A DNA stretch of 23,974 bases from Fibrobacter sp. (GCA_017520105.1 JAFWRL010000050.1:1-23974), one strand, 5' to 3'. Positions 15,416-23,369 are shown, numbered from the stretch's first letter. Made by a program: numbers and translations. The notes: a model not told the origin generated them from the sequence alone.

Positions 15416-18051
15416 TGGCTGTATCGTTGGATTCTCTGAAAAAGACTATAAAAAAGAACAAAGGTCGTTCACAAGCCCTTGCTTGGCTTGCTGATATGGA
15501 ACTTGCCACAGGCGACTTCGAAGCCGCTTTGAATCATGTAGATGCGGCTTTGGCGGCATCACCGTCCGATGTTCCGGCGATGTTGGTTCGGGCAAAAATT
15601 CTTACCATTCAAAAGGATTTTGCCGGTAGCGTCTCCGAATACAAGAAGGTTCTTGCCAAGGACCCGTTCTGCCTTTCGGCCCACAAGAAGATGGGGGAGT
15701 CTTACGATCAGCTAGGGAAAATAGCCGAACGTAACGCCTGCTTCCGCCGTGTCCACGACATGGATCCCCTTGATCCGTTCTGGAAAGACGAATACGATGT
15801 ACTGACGGAAGAAGAACAGGCCGCAATGGCCGCTGCGCCGATGGAAGACGACAGTCCGTTCACGATGGACTTGAATTCCGATTCTGAAAACGCAGAATTT
15901 GACGGAGAAGAAAACGTCTTTGCGAATTTGGCTGCATCCATTTCGAATGCTGATGACGAAAACGATTCTTCGATGAACGACTTGCTGAATTCCTTGAATT
16001 CTGCATCGGGTGAAAATGCCGAAAAAACTGAAGAAATCCAAGATCCAAGTTTCGATGGCAACGTTTTGAGTACATCCGAAGTGTCCTCTGCCATTACAGG
16101 TATTTTGGGTGGTGATGATGATCTTGATACAGCAGAATTGAACGGAAACGGAGCTGCCGCAGCAGCAGCAACCGGCATTGTAGCTTCGTCACTGTTCTCG
16201 TCTGTGCCGGCTCCGAGCCAAGACGAAGCCCCCAAGTCCGAAGAATCTTTTAACATTGAAGACTCGAACATTGAAGATCAACCAATCGATGCCGAGAGCA
16301 AAGCAACGAACGTTGATGATGCGTTCTCGTCGCTACTGGGTGACGATGAGCTCCCCGAAGAAGCATCTACTGAGAGTTTATCTTTAGACGAAAAGCCCTC
16401 GGAAGAAAACATTTCCATTGAAGAGTGGAGCCCGACTCCCGAAGCACCAAAGGAAGAAGACAAGGCGACAAACGTCGATGATGCGTTCTCTTCACTTCTG
16501 GGCGATGACGAACTTCCTGAAGAAACGAAATCTGAAGAAACTTCAGGTGGACTCTTCGAGAAATCAGCCGATGCTGAATTTAGTTTAGATGAAACGCCTG
16601 CAACTGAGACGAGTTCTGTCGAAGATGGTATAATTCCATCGACACACATGGATTTCTCTGACGCAGAATCAGAACAAATTATCGAAACCCCAAAGGAAGA
16701 AGATAAGGCGACAAACGTCGATGATGCTTTCTCCTCGATTTTCGGGGATGACGAACTTCCTGAAGAAAAACCTGCAGAACAAGCATCCATTGAAGAATCT
16801 CCAGCAGAGAATTTGTCTGTAGAAGAAACTTCAAGCGAATTGTTAGCCGAAGCACATGATGCTCCGTCCGAAGAACCTGCAGCAGAAGAATCCTTTGGTG
16901 GACTGTTTGAAAAATCTGCCGATGCAGATTTCAGCTTAAGTGATGAACCGGCGGAAGCTTCTTCTCTTGATTTTGCGGAACCTGTTAGCGAAGATGCCGC
17001 AGCCGCACCTGAAGAAAATACTCTTGCCGAAGAAAGCGCAATACCATCGACGCACATGGATTTCTCCGACATAGAAGACAATATTGCCGAAGAAAGCGCA
17101 CCCGTTGCCGAGGCTGAAAAACCTCTCGCAGAACCAGAAGAAATTGCTCACCCTGAAGAAGTTGTCGCGCAAACAGAAAATGTCGCCACTCAACCAGAAG
17201 AATCTTCCAGCATCTCGGAAGACCTTTCCGTGAGTGTCGATGGTGCTTTTGACGCACTGTTTGGCGGCGAAGAATCAAAGGGTGTTGCCGAATCCGGGTC
17301 TGCTACAGAATCAGCCGGAATTACTGAACCTGTCGCCGAACCGTCTGCGGAAACATTTGCAGAACCCGCCAAAGAAGACGACAATCTTGCAAACGAAATG
17401 GGGGGCGCATTTGCATCGATGTTCGGTAACGAAGACGATCTCTCGTTGCCCGAAGAAAATAAAAACGGATTCGTTGCCGCTCCTGTTGATGAACCGTTGA
17501 GCCAAGAAGCGACAAGCGCTCAAATCGAAGAAGAATCCGTCAAGGAAAGCGTCGATGAATCGTTTGACAGCATTTTTGGTAAAGACAATGATTTGCTGGA
17601 AGAAACAACTCCAGAACAAACGGTGGAAGCAGCGGCGGAACCAGCACCTGTAAAAGAAGTTGCAGCAGCAGCGCCTTCTGCTGATTTGGATTCTATTGAT
17701 TCCGAAGTCTCCAATGCGTTCAAGGGACTCTTTGACGAGGACGATTCATTGCCGGAATCGAGTGAACCGAGCAACAAGGGAGTCGATTACCTGATGTCCG
17801 GTGATTCCGATGACGAAGTTTCTGCAAGTCTAGTCAATAATGCCGATGCTCCTTTGTCCCGTGGTGCAGCAGATTTAGACGAAAGCCTGAATACAGCAAC
17901 GCTTGCCGACATCTACATGGAACAAGGCGTGTATAACAAGGCCTTGGAAATTTATTCGGACCTTGCCAAGAAGAATCCGGATAATCCAGAAATCAAATCT
18001 CGTTTGGAAGAAGTAGAAAAACTCTGCCGCGAAAAGTTTGGAGAAGCTTAA
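15415..18051 (+). CDS. acidic TPR protein with repeated short motifs
   Basis: An 878-aa protein with no signal peptide. Residues 1-140 are TPR-like repeats (LAWLADMELATGDFEAALNH, then two more). Residues 145-815 are strongly acidic, low in complexity and probably disordered. Residues about 820-872 form another TPR unit (ATLADIYMEQGVYNKALEIY). The acidic part carries near-identical NVDDAFSSLLGDDELPEE blocks near residues 299-316, 353-370 and 434-451, and looser copies (VDGAFDALFGGEES, MGGAFASMFGNEDD, VDESFDSIFGKDND, VSNAFKGLFDEDDS). GGLFEKSADA-FSL and IPSTHMDFSD each occur twice. Recent internal duplication is clear at the DNA level. It is fused in an operon with pilT (next ATG directly after its stop), so a scaffold or regulator of pilus retraction, loosely like FimV, is an inference. 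Confidence 0.85.
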   Translation: MAVSLDSLKKTIKKNKGRSQALAWLADMELATGDFEAALNHVDAALAASPSDVPAMLVRAKILTIQKDFAGSVSEYKKVLAKDPFCLSAHKKMGESYDQLGKIAERNACFRRVHDMDPLDPFWKDEYDVLTEEEQAAMAAAPMEDDSPFTMDLNSDSENAEFDGEENVFANLAASISNADDENDSSMNDLLNSLNSASGENAEKTEEIQDPSFDGNVLSTSEVSSAITGILGGDDDLDTAELNGNGAAAAAATGIVASSLFSSVPAPSQDEAPKSEESFNIEDSNIEDQPIDAESKATNVDDAFSSLLGDDELPEEASTESLSLDEKPSEENISIEEWSPTPEAPKEEDKATNVDDAFSSLLGDDELPEETKSEETSGGLFEKSADAEFSLDETPATETSSVEDGIIPSTHMDFSDAESEQIIETPKEEDKATNVDDAFSSIFGDDELPEEKPAEQASIEESPAENLSVEETSSELLAEAHDAPSEEPAAEESFGGLFEKSADADFSLSDEPAEASSLDFAEPVSEDAAAAPEENTLAEESAIPSTHMDFSDIEDNIAEESAPVAEAEKPLAEPEEIAHPEEVVAQTENVATQPEESSSISEDLSVSVDGAFDALFGGEESKGVAESGSATESAGITEPVAEPSAETFAEPAKEDDNLANEMGGAFASMFGNEDDLSLPEENKNGFVAAPVDEPLSQEATSAQIEEESVKESVDESFDSIFGKDNDLLEETTPEQTVEAAAEPAPVKEVAAAAPSADLDSIDSEVSNAFKGLFDEDDSLPESSEPSNKGVDYLMSGDSDDEVSASLVNNADAPLSRGAADLDESLNTATLADIYMEQGVYNKALEIYSDLAKKNPDNPEIKSRLEEVEKLCREKFGEA
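16300..16767 (+). repeat. in-gene duplicated blocks of the acidic TPR gene
   Basis: Three 63-nt coding blocks start at 16300, 16462 and 16705. The second and third share long nearly identical DNA (for example GCGACAAACGTCGATGATGC in both). Starts are 162 and 243 nt apart, which are 54 and 81 codons (2 and 3 times 27). This points to duplication of a longer unit followed by loss or drift. Confidence 0.7.
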
Positions 18052-19152
18052 ATGGCTGAACTTCGGATTGAACAGCTCTTGCGTGAAATGGTGAACCGCA
18101 AGGCCTCTGACTTGCACCTTCGTGTAGGCGTGCCGCCGGTTTACCGAATTCATGGTCGTTTACAAAGGCTTTTTGATATTCGCATCGATAGCGCCATGAT
18201 GGATTCCTTCTTGGATGACATCATGAACCGCGACCAGAAACAGCGTTTTGAAGCGAACAAGGAATGCGACTTTGCCGTGGGTGCCCGCGACATGGGCCGT
18301 TTCCGTGTCAACGTGTTCCGCCAGCGCGGTACAATTGCCGTTGTGATTCGCCATATCAAGGCGACAATCCCTCCGTTCGAAGAACTTCATCTGCCCGAAG
18401 TTATCCGCGACTTGGCTCTTACAAAGCGCGGTCTTGTGCTTGTCACGGGTACCACGGGTTCCGGTAAATCGACGACGCTTGCTTCGATGATTGACTACAT
18501 CAACCAGAAGGAATCGGTTAACGTCATTACCGTCGAAGACCCGATTGAATATCTTTATAAAGACAACGTAGCGATTATTTCGCAACGTGAAATTGGCGTG
18601 GATACGCTTTCTTATGCGAATGCGCTCCGTGCCGCTCTCCGTCAGGACCCGGACGTGCTCCTCGTGGGCGAAATCCGTGACCTTGAAACGATGCAGATTG
18701 CATTGACCGCAGCTGATACAGGCCACATGGTCTTTGCGACTATCCATACGACGAACGCCGTAGAGACCATCCACCGTGTGCTTTCGATGTATCCACCGCA
18801 CCAGCACGACGAAGTGCGTCTGTTGCTTGCGGAAGTGCTGGCTGGCATTATTTCGCTGCGACTCCTGCCGACAAAGGATGGCAAGGGACGTGTTCCGGCC
18901 GCAGAAATCCTCGTCAATACGGGTGCCATCAAGGAATATATCCAGGATAAGGACAAAATTGACATGGTGGAACAGGCGGTTGCCGAAGGCCATATTCAGT
19001 ACCACAGCCAGACGTTTGACCAGGCGTTGCTTGAGCTTTACCAGAACGACCAGATTTCGCTGGAAACGGCCATGAACGCTGCTACCAATCGTGATGACTT
19101 TGACCTTAAGGTTCGCGGTATTACCGGTACCTCCGACCGCGGCTGGATGTAG
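18052..19152 (+). CDS. pilT: type IV pilus retraction ATPase PilT
   Basis: A 366-aa hexameric secretion-type ATPase that depolymerises type IV pili at the inner membrane, driving twitching motility and DNA uptake. Visible marks are the N-terminal KASDLHLRVGVPPVYRIHG, Walker A GTTGSGKST at 133-141, the Asp box ITVEDPIEY at 158-166, Walker B LLVGEIRD at 202-209 and the His box GHMVFATIHT at 223-232. PilT-type rather than PilB-type is supported by the length, the lack of an N-terminal PilB domain and of the PilB tetracysteine motif, and VGEIRDLETMQIALTAADTGH. No pilin or pilus assembly genes are in the window. It starts right after the stop of the acidic TPR gene. The TAG stop is 2 nt before an intergenic repeat. 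Confidence 0.95.
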   Translation: MAELRIEQLLREMVNRKASDLHLRVGVPPVYRIHGRLQRLFDIRIDSAMMDSFLDDIMNRDQKQRFEANKECDFAVGARDMGRFRVNVFRQRGTIAVVIRHIKATIPPFEELHLPEVIRDLALTKRGLVLVTGTTGSGKSTTLASMIDYINQKESVNVITVEDPIEYLYKDNVAIISQREIGVDTLSYANALRAALRQDPDVLLVGEIRDLETMQIALTAADTGHMVFATIHTTNAVETIHRVLSMYPPHQHDEVRLLLAEVLAGIISLRLLPTKDGKGRVPAAEILVNTGAIKEYIQDKDKIDMVEQAVAEGHIQYHSQTFDQALLELYQNDQISLETAMNAATNRDDFDLKVRGITGTSDRGWM

Positions 19153-19154
19153 TT

Positions 19155-19196
19155 TAGACGAAAGATCGCTTCGCTGGTAGACGAAAGACGAGAGAG
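19155..19196 (+). repeat. TAGACGAAAGA composite repeat, copy A
   Basis: TAGACGAAAGA at 19155-19165 and TAGACGAAAGACGAGAGAG at 19178-19196 are direct repeats 23 nt apart around CGCTTCGCTGG. The copy begins 2 nt after the pilT stop. Confidence 0.8.
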
Positions 19197-19221
19197 GCGA
19201 ATTCTGTAAAATTGAAATTTG

Positions 19222-19248
19222 AAAAAGGCGAGCTAATGCTCGCCTTTT
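19222..19248. terminator. bidirectional intrinsic terminator between pilT and the convergent lipoprotein gene
   Basis: AAAAAGGCGAGC (19222-19233), loop TAAT, GCTCGCCTTTT (19238-19248): a GC-rich 7-bp stem extended by A:T pairs, with A-run on one side and T-run on the other. It fits terminating both convergent genes. Confidence 0.92.
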
Positions 19249-19255
19249 ATCTTTA

Positions 19256-19296
19256 GTCTCTCGTCTGTAGCCACGAGAGTGGCGTTCTTTCGTCTA
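19256..19296 (-). repeat. TAGACGAAAGA composite repeat, copy C (inverted)
   Basis: Read on the minus strand, TAGACGAAAGA starts at 19296, a hairpin GCCAC-TCTC-GTGGC follows (19270-19283), then CAGACGAGAGAC. The repeat's TAG is the stop codon of the lipoprotein gene. With copy A it forms a large inverted pair around the terminator. Confidence 0.8.
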
Positions 19297-21345
19297 CTTC
19301 GTATAGACGCATCTGTCGGCGCTGTCGCCAAAACATGTCTTGTTCATGCCGTTCACGCTGTTCACGACAGCGGGCTGACCCACACTGGAAACCATCTTGC
19401 TTCCGGAGAAGCTAGGCTTGAATGCAATTTCGGAGGTGCCGTAATAGTTATCGGCAGTGAAATTCACGCTGTACTGCTTGCCTTCTTCGGAATTATTCGT
19501 ACCGAAGCCGAGCAACTTGCCGCCAGAAATTGTCGTCGTGCCGTCGGAATCTACCATACCGCCCATACCGCCGTTCATGCGGCATTCCACGATGATGACA
19601 CCGCCGGAAATATTGATACCACCGTTACTGTCTATGCCGTCCGTATCGCCAGTACCTACGTAGATGTAGTGGAATCCGCCGGTCACCTTGAGATTGCCTG
19701 TGCTTCCGCCGCCACCGAAACCGCCGCCCCTGCCACCTCTGCCGCCCGTGTTGCCAACCGTCGTTGTGCTAGTGCCGCCAGCAGCGTTCCATCCATCGTC
19801 CGTGGTGATGACACTTGTGATGCCTCCTTCAAAGTTCATATCGGGGGATTCCATGCCTTCGTAAGACATGGTAACGCTCACATTCGCATTGTCCTTGACA
19901 TAGAGGGCCTTGTCCGCGTGGACGCCGTCATCATCCGTCTTGACGGTCACTTTGCCACCGGTGAAGGTGACGGTTCCGCCGCTGTGGATGCCGTCGTCGT
20001 GGCTGTTGATTTCGATGACGCCATCACTAATGGCAATGCTCGAATCTGCCTTGATACCCTTCATGCTGGAGTCCGGGGAGCAGGAGTTGCCGCCCATGCC
20101 GAATCCGCCGCCAAAGCCTCCGCGGCCGCCATTGCCGCCGCCGGTGCTCGTGCCGAGGCATTTCTGTCCGCCGCCAGTCGTAATTTTAAGCGTTGGAGCC
20201 TTGTCCTCGCCATTGTCTGCATCTTTGGCATCGCCCTTGGCAATCGTCACAGCGTTATTTGCGCTTAATCCATCGAATGCAGACGTGATGGTGATGCTGC
20301 CACCCGTGATTTCAATGGAACCCTTGCCGTCCTTCAAATCCGTTGCGTCGTCGGTATCGCTCTTGATGCCATCGCCTTCTGTCGTGGTAATGTTGATGGT
20401 TCCGCCGCTAATCGCCACAGAGCCCTTGCCCTTGAGACCGTTATTTTTCGCATTGACCATGATGAGTCCGTTTTTGATTCTCAAGTCGTTACTCGTGTGG
20501 ATACCGTTATTGTAATTTGCCTTCACGATAAGCGTACCTTCACCCTTGATGGTAAGGTCATCCTTGGAATAAATGCAAGCGCCCGTCGTATCGGTCTTGG
20601 CTTGGCCAGCGTCGTTCGTATAAGAGTACGTTTTGATTCTCGTAGCCGCGTCGGTAAACGTATTTGTCGTGCCATTCTTCGCAACGACAAACGTCTTGTT
20701 CGACTTTTGCACGTAAATCGGGGCGTCAGCCGTATTGGTGAGCGTCAAACCCTTCATGTTCAGATAGACTGTCGTATCCGTCTTTGGCGATGCAACGAGA
20801 ATTTGGGCGTCGTTACCGCTGTATGAACCACTAAAATCGTATTCGCCACCGCAAGTAATCTTGACGGTACCGCCAGAGACCGTAACACAATTGCTGGCAT
20901 TGGCAACCGTTGCGCCACTAGCCCCATAAGTGATAACAGGGCGATCCGAGGAAGGATTGTCGTTAATCGGTTCTACTTTGTCCGAAGAACTGTTTGCAAC
21001 AGATATTGAAACGCTGCTCGAAGAAGTGGGCGAGGTGATGCTGTTGCTGCTTTGAAATGTGATTCCAGCGCTGCTGGCCGGTACGTTCGGCGAACTCGTC
21101 GGTATGTTCCCGGAACTGTTTGCTGTAGATTCTACAGAATTGCTGGATGTCGCGATTTCGTTCGGATTTGTCGCGATACTTCCGCTACTCGCCAAATCTC
21201 CAGGTATTTCCATCGAGGGAATACTATCCGGAATTTGATTGTAGAATTCATTTACGGGCGAAGTCGAGTCAGAACAGCCCGCAAGCAAAGCTAGCGAAAC
21301 TGTAGCCATACCAAAGCCAAACCAATTTTTAGTTCCCATGTTCAT
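19294..21345 (-). CDS. carbohydrate-binding (Cthe_2159-like) beta-helix lipoprotein
   Basis: A 683-aa lipoprotein. The signal MNMGTKNWFGFGMATVSLAL ends in LLAGC (Cys24). A Ser/Asn-rich linker follows (about 45-135), then a repetitive beta-strand region with many ISGGTI/ITGGSI/VTFTGGKV turns. This matches the carbohydrate-binding family typified by Clostridium thermocellum Cthe_2159, a parallel beta-helix that binds cellulose and acidic sugars. Recurring D-G-I/V-x-S/A (DGIKSD, DGIHSG, DGVHAD, DGIDSN) are likely turn and metal-binding positions. Two Gly/Arg-rich loops (GGRGGFGGGFGMGGN; GGRGGRGGGFGGGGS) interrupt it. The start at 21345 is preferred over the ATG at 21360 because GGGAG lies 8 nt before it. 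It probably acts on the cell surface in plant-polysaccharide attachment. Confidence 0.85.
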   Translation of the reverse strand: MNMGTKNWFGFGMATVSLALLAGCSDSTSPVNEFYNQIPDSIPSMEIPGDLASSGSIATNPNEIATSSNSVESTANSSGNIPTSSPNVPASSAGITFQSSNSITSPTSSSSVSISVANSSSDKVEPINDNPSSDRPVITYGASGATVANASNCVTVSGGTVKITCGGEYDFSGSYSGNDAQILVASPKTDTTVYLNMKGLTLTNTADAPIYVQKSNKTFVVAKNGTTNTFTDAATRIKTYSYTNDAGQAKTDTTGACIYSKDDLTIKGEGTLIVKANYNNGIHTSNDLRIKNGLIMVNAKNNGLKGKGSVAISGGTINITTTEGDGIKSDTDDATDLKDGKGSIEITGGSITITSAFDGLSANNAVTIAKGDAKDADNGEDKAPTLKITTGGGQKCLGTSTGGGNGGRGGFGGGFGMGGNSCSPDSSMKGIKADSSIAISDGVIEINSHDDGIHSGGTVTFTGGKVTVKTDDDGVHADKALYVKDNANVSVTMSYEGMESPDMNFEGGITSVITTDDGWNAAGGTSTTTVGNTGGRGGRGGGFGGGGSTGNLKVTGGFHYIYVGTGDTDGIDSNGGINISGGVIIVECRMNGGMGGMVDSDGTTTISGGKLLGFGTNNSEEGKQYSVNFTADNYYGTSEIAFKPSFSGSKMVSSVGQPAVVNSVNGMNKTCFGDSADRCVYTK

Positions 21346-21363
21346 AAATATATCTCCCATTCA

Positions 21364-21391
21364 ACATTATTCAAAACATACAATTTGACAA
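21364..21391 (-). promoter_or_regulatory. candidate promoter of the carbohydrate-binding lipoprotein gene
   Basis: On the minus strand TTGTCA (21386-21391) and TAATGT (21364-21369) are 16 nt apart and resemble -35 and -10 boxes. The expected transcript start would fall at or inside the ribosome-binding site, so the call is weak. Confidence 0.25.
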
Positions 21392-21396
21392 AAAAG

Positions 21397-21523
21397 GTTT
21401 AAATTTTTTTTAAACTTATTTTTATTCTGTATATTTTTTTAACCGGAACCAAAGGTTCCATTTGGAACAAATGGGTTCAATTTTTTTTAAGAACAATTAT
21501 AGTGGCGGCGATTAAATATTTAA
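21397..21523. promoter_or_regulatory. tandem palindromes in the divergent control region
   Basis: The 254-nt AT-rich region between divergent genes holds GTTTAAA/TTTAAAC (21397-21415), a perfect GGAACC-AAA-GGTTCC (21445-21459), an overlapping CCATTT-GGAAC-AAATGG (21458-21474), a second half-conserved copy GGAACAAATGGGTTC (21464-21478) starting 19 nt after the first, and TTAAATATTTAA (21512-21523). Two GGAAC-type palindromes in tandem look like operator sites for a dimeric regulator, or competing RNA hairpins. TATAGT at 21498-21503 may be a -10 for the rightward gene. Confidence 0.45.
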
Positions 21524-21599
21524 GCATTAATGGCAATTATTTAACCGTCACAGCAACAACTCGCATTATACGCAGTATGAAAAATGTTAAATTTTGGCA

Positions 21600-23231
21600 A
21601 TGGATTTGAAGAAAATATTACCCCTTGTTTCTTGCGTTTTTCTTTGGACAGGCGTAAGTAAATCTTTGGCAGCTTCGCCGGTCATTGAACCAGTACGTTC
21701 ATATAATCTGCGGAATCTAGAAACAGCTCCGATGTTGTTTGAATACCACCGCCAGACAATTGGTGGCGAGCCGCAGTATTTTACGTATCCTCGCAGGGAT
21801 ACAACATTCCGCAAAAACTTCACGAAAACGGAAGGGAACGCACTCCTGTACTTTGATAACGTACGTGGCGCGGGCATCCTTGGGAACGGAATTCAATACA
21901 AATGCGAAAAAGGCGATTCAGCCTGTATCGCAAAGGCTATTGCTTTTGAAAATGCGAACCCGCGCATAGGAGTTGCCGCAAGCATTGTCGGCGGTATCGA
22001 CTACCGTGGCGGAGAACATATTAACGACGTTGACCATCGTGGTATGAGAACCGGAAGCAAGACTGTGGGCGATACGATTTGGCCGGGAATTGACGGAGGC
22101 CTTTATTTGCGAGGGTATATCGATTCGGTCGATTTTGTCTTGGACGCACGCATTTACAGCGAAGGTCATTCCGCCAAGAACCCGAGATCTTTTGACCGCG
22201 AATTTCTCGAAAACCAGCGCGAGGAAAACAACTCCGGCGTAGAATACACGAGCTATGCGCGATACCGCACGCATTTTGCGTTCAATTACGACTGGTTACG
22301 CCTGGATTTTGGCCGCGACGTGATGCACTGGGGCCCGGGTTACTACAACAACCTGAGTTTGAACCAGTTCGCGATTCCGTACAACATGATGAGCTTGGAC
22401 TTGATGATTGGCCCACTCCGCGTCATGAGTTTCTATGCGGACCTGCGAATTTACAGCAGCATGAGCGAAAAGAACAAGGAAAATTCAAGAAACCTTTTTG
22501 GTCATCGTTATGAACTTGCCGTAGGAAACGCGACATTCGGCGTCAGCGAGCTTACGATTCTTTATGAAGACATGAAGCCTTGGCTCTTTGTTCCGACAGC
22601 GCCATTGTTCATGGAAAAGGGAAACTATTCGGAGCCAAGCAACAACGGTTCAATCTCTTTTGATATCAACTACCGCATTCTCAACAGGGTTCGTCTTTAC
22701 ACGGAATTTTTCCTGGACGATATGGAATCCCCAATCAGTTTGATCCGGAACGACAACATCGAAGCCAAATGGGCTTGGATGGCCGGTTTCCAGGCGGGTC
22801 ACAACTTTTTTTACAAGGGCCACAAAATCGAAGCAGGAACTATTTTCGAATACGCCCGTGTCGAACCCTACGTCTATACGCATTTCAAGCAGAACACAGC
22901 CCAGGTGGCTCATCTAGGGTATCCGTTGGGAAACCAAGGTGGGCCGAATAGCCGAACGATTGATTGGAACATCTATGCACGTTTGGACGGCCATATATTC
23001 GCCTCCATTCGCCAAACATGGTTCTGGAAAGGAACGGATTACGGCAGCGCCGTGAACGATACGACACCGAACAATCATCTCAAGATTCACAAGAAATTCC
23101 TCAGTGGTGCAAAGCTTCAGTATTCGCTGACGCCCGCGATTAGCTACGAAGGCCGTCGATTCTCGTTCTTGGGCGAACTGACGTTGATTGACGACCGCAA
23201 GGCATATATTAGAGCAGGATTTAAATTCTAG
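21600..23231 (+). CDS. Wzi-like outer-membrane beta-barrel protein (capsule assembly family)
   Basis: A 543-aa exported protein. Residues 1-25 are a signal peptide ending near SLAA. The rest alternates polar and aromatic residues as in outer-membrane barrels, and it ends in GFKF with the C-terminal Phe typical of barrel insertion. LRLDFGRDVMHWGPGYYNNL at about 233-252 followed by PYNMMSLDL resembles the GR-x-x-WGPG signature of the Wzi capsule-assembly family, which binds capsular polysaccharide at the surface. Assignment rests mainly on that motif and on topology. ATG 21600 is chosen over TTG 21594 because it begins the signal peptide with MDLKK; no Shine-Dalgarno site is visible. The TAG stop is the first three bases of an intergenic repeat. 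No other capsule genes adjoin it. Confidence 0.6.
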   Translation: MDLKKILPLVSCVFLWTGVSKSLAASPVIEPVRSYNLRNLETAPMLFEYHRQTIGGEPQYFTYPRRDTTFRKNFTKTEGNALLYFDNVRGAGILGNGIQYKCEKGDSACIAKAIAFENANPRIGVAASIVGGIDYRGGEHINDVDHRGMRTGSKTVGDTIWPGIDGGLYLRGYIDSVDFVLDARIYSEGHSAKNPRSFDREFLENQREENNSGVEYTSYARYRTHFAFNYDWLRLDFGRDVMHWGPGYYNNLSLNQFAIPYNMMSLDLMIGPLRVMSFYADLRIYSSMSEKNKENSRNLFGHRYELAVGNATFGVSELTILYEDMKPWLFVPTAPLFMEKGNYSEPSNNGSISFDINYRILNRVRLYTEFFLDDMESPISLIRNDNIEAKWAWMAGFQAGHNFFYKGHKIEAGTIFEYARVEPYVYTHFKQNTAQVAHLGYPLGNQGGPNSRTIDWNIYARLDGHIFASIRQTWFWKGTDYGSAVNDTTPNNHLKIHKKFLSGAKLQYSLTPAISYEGRRFSFLGELTLIDDRKAYIRAGFKF

Positions 23232-23334
23232 ACGAAAGAACGGCTCTGCGAGCCTATAGACGAAAGACGAAAGAAAAAATGGTGCTTCGCACGAACTAAT
23301 GCAAACAATTCTCTCGTCTCTTGCCTTTCGTCTA
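23229..23334 (+). repeat. TAGACGAAAGA composite repeat, copy B with inverted partner
   Basis: TAGACGAAAGA (23229-23239), hairpin GGCTC-TGC-GAGCC (23242-23254), TAGACGAAAGACGAAAGA (23257-23274), then the inverted CTCTCGTCT (23311-23319) and CTTTCGTCTA (23325-23334). The first TAG is the stop codon of the Wzi-like gene. The rest of the gap to 23369 shows only short TAATCAC repeats. Confidence 0.8.
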
Positions 23335-23369
23335 ATGCACTTCTAATCACCGTTAACTAATCACTACTT

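Noticed and set aside
16300..16767. CRISPR-like spaced repeats
   Set aside because: The repeats are in-frame coding duplications with unequal, protein-coding spacers, not an array.
16278..17081. 267-aa minus-strand Ser-rich open frame opposite the acidic TPR gene
   Set aside because: GAA/GAT/GCA-rich sense codons read backwards give long Ser/Phe-rich frames without stops; there is no start signal or domain.
19279..20268. 329-aa plus-strand open frame opposite the carbohydrate-binding lipoprotein
   Set aside because: It is the antisense of a repetitive Gly/Ser/Thr-rich gene whose minus-strand product has a lipoprotein signal and family motifs; the plus-strand product is Ala/Val/His-rich with no recognisable domain, and it starts inside the repeat.
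21577..21609. 10-codon leader peptide MKNVKFWQWI overlapping the start of the Wzi-like gene
   Set aside because: No ribosome-binding site is visible and it is short enough to occur by chance; noted only because it overlaps the start.
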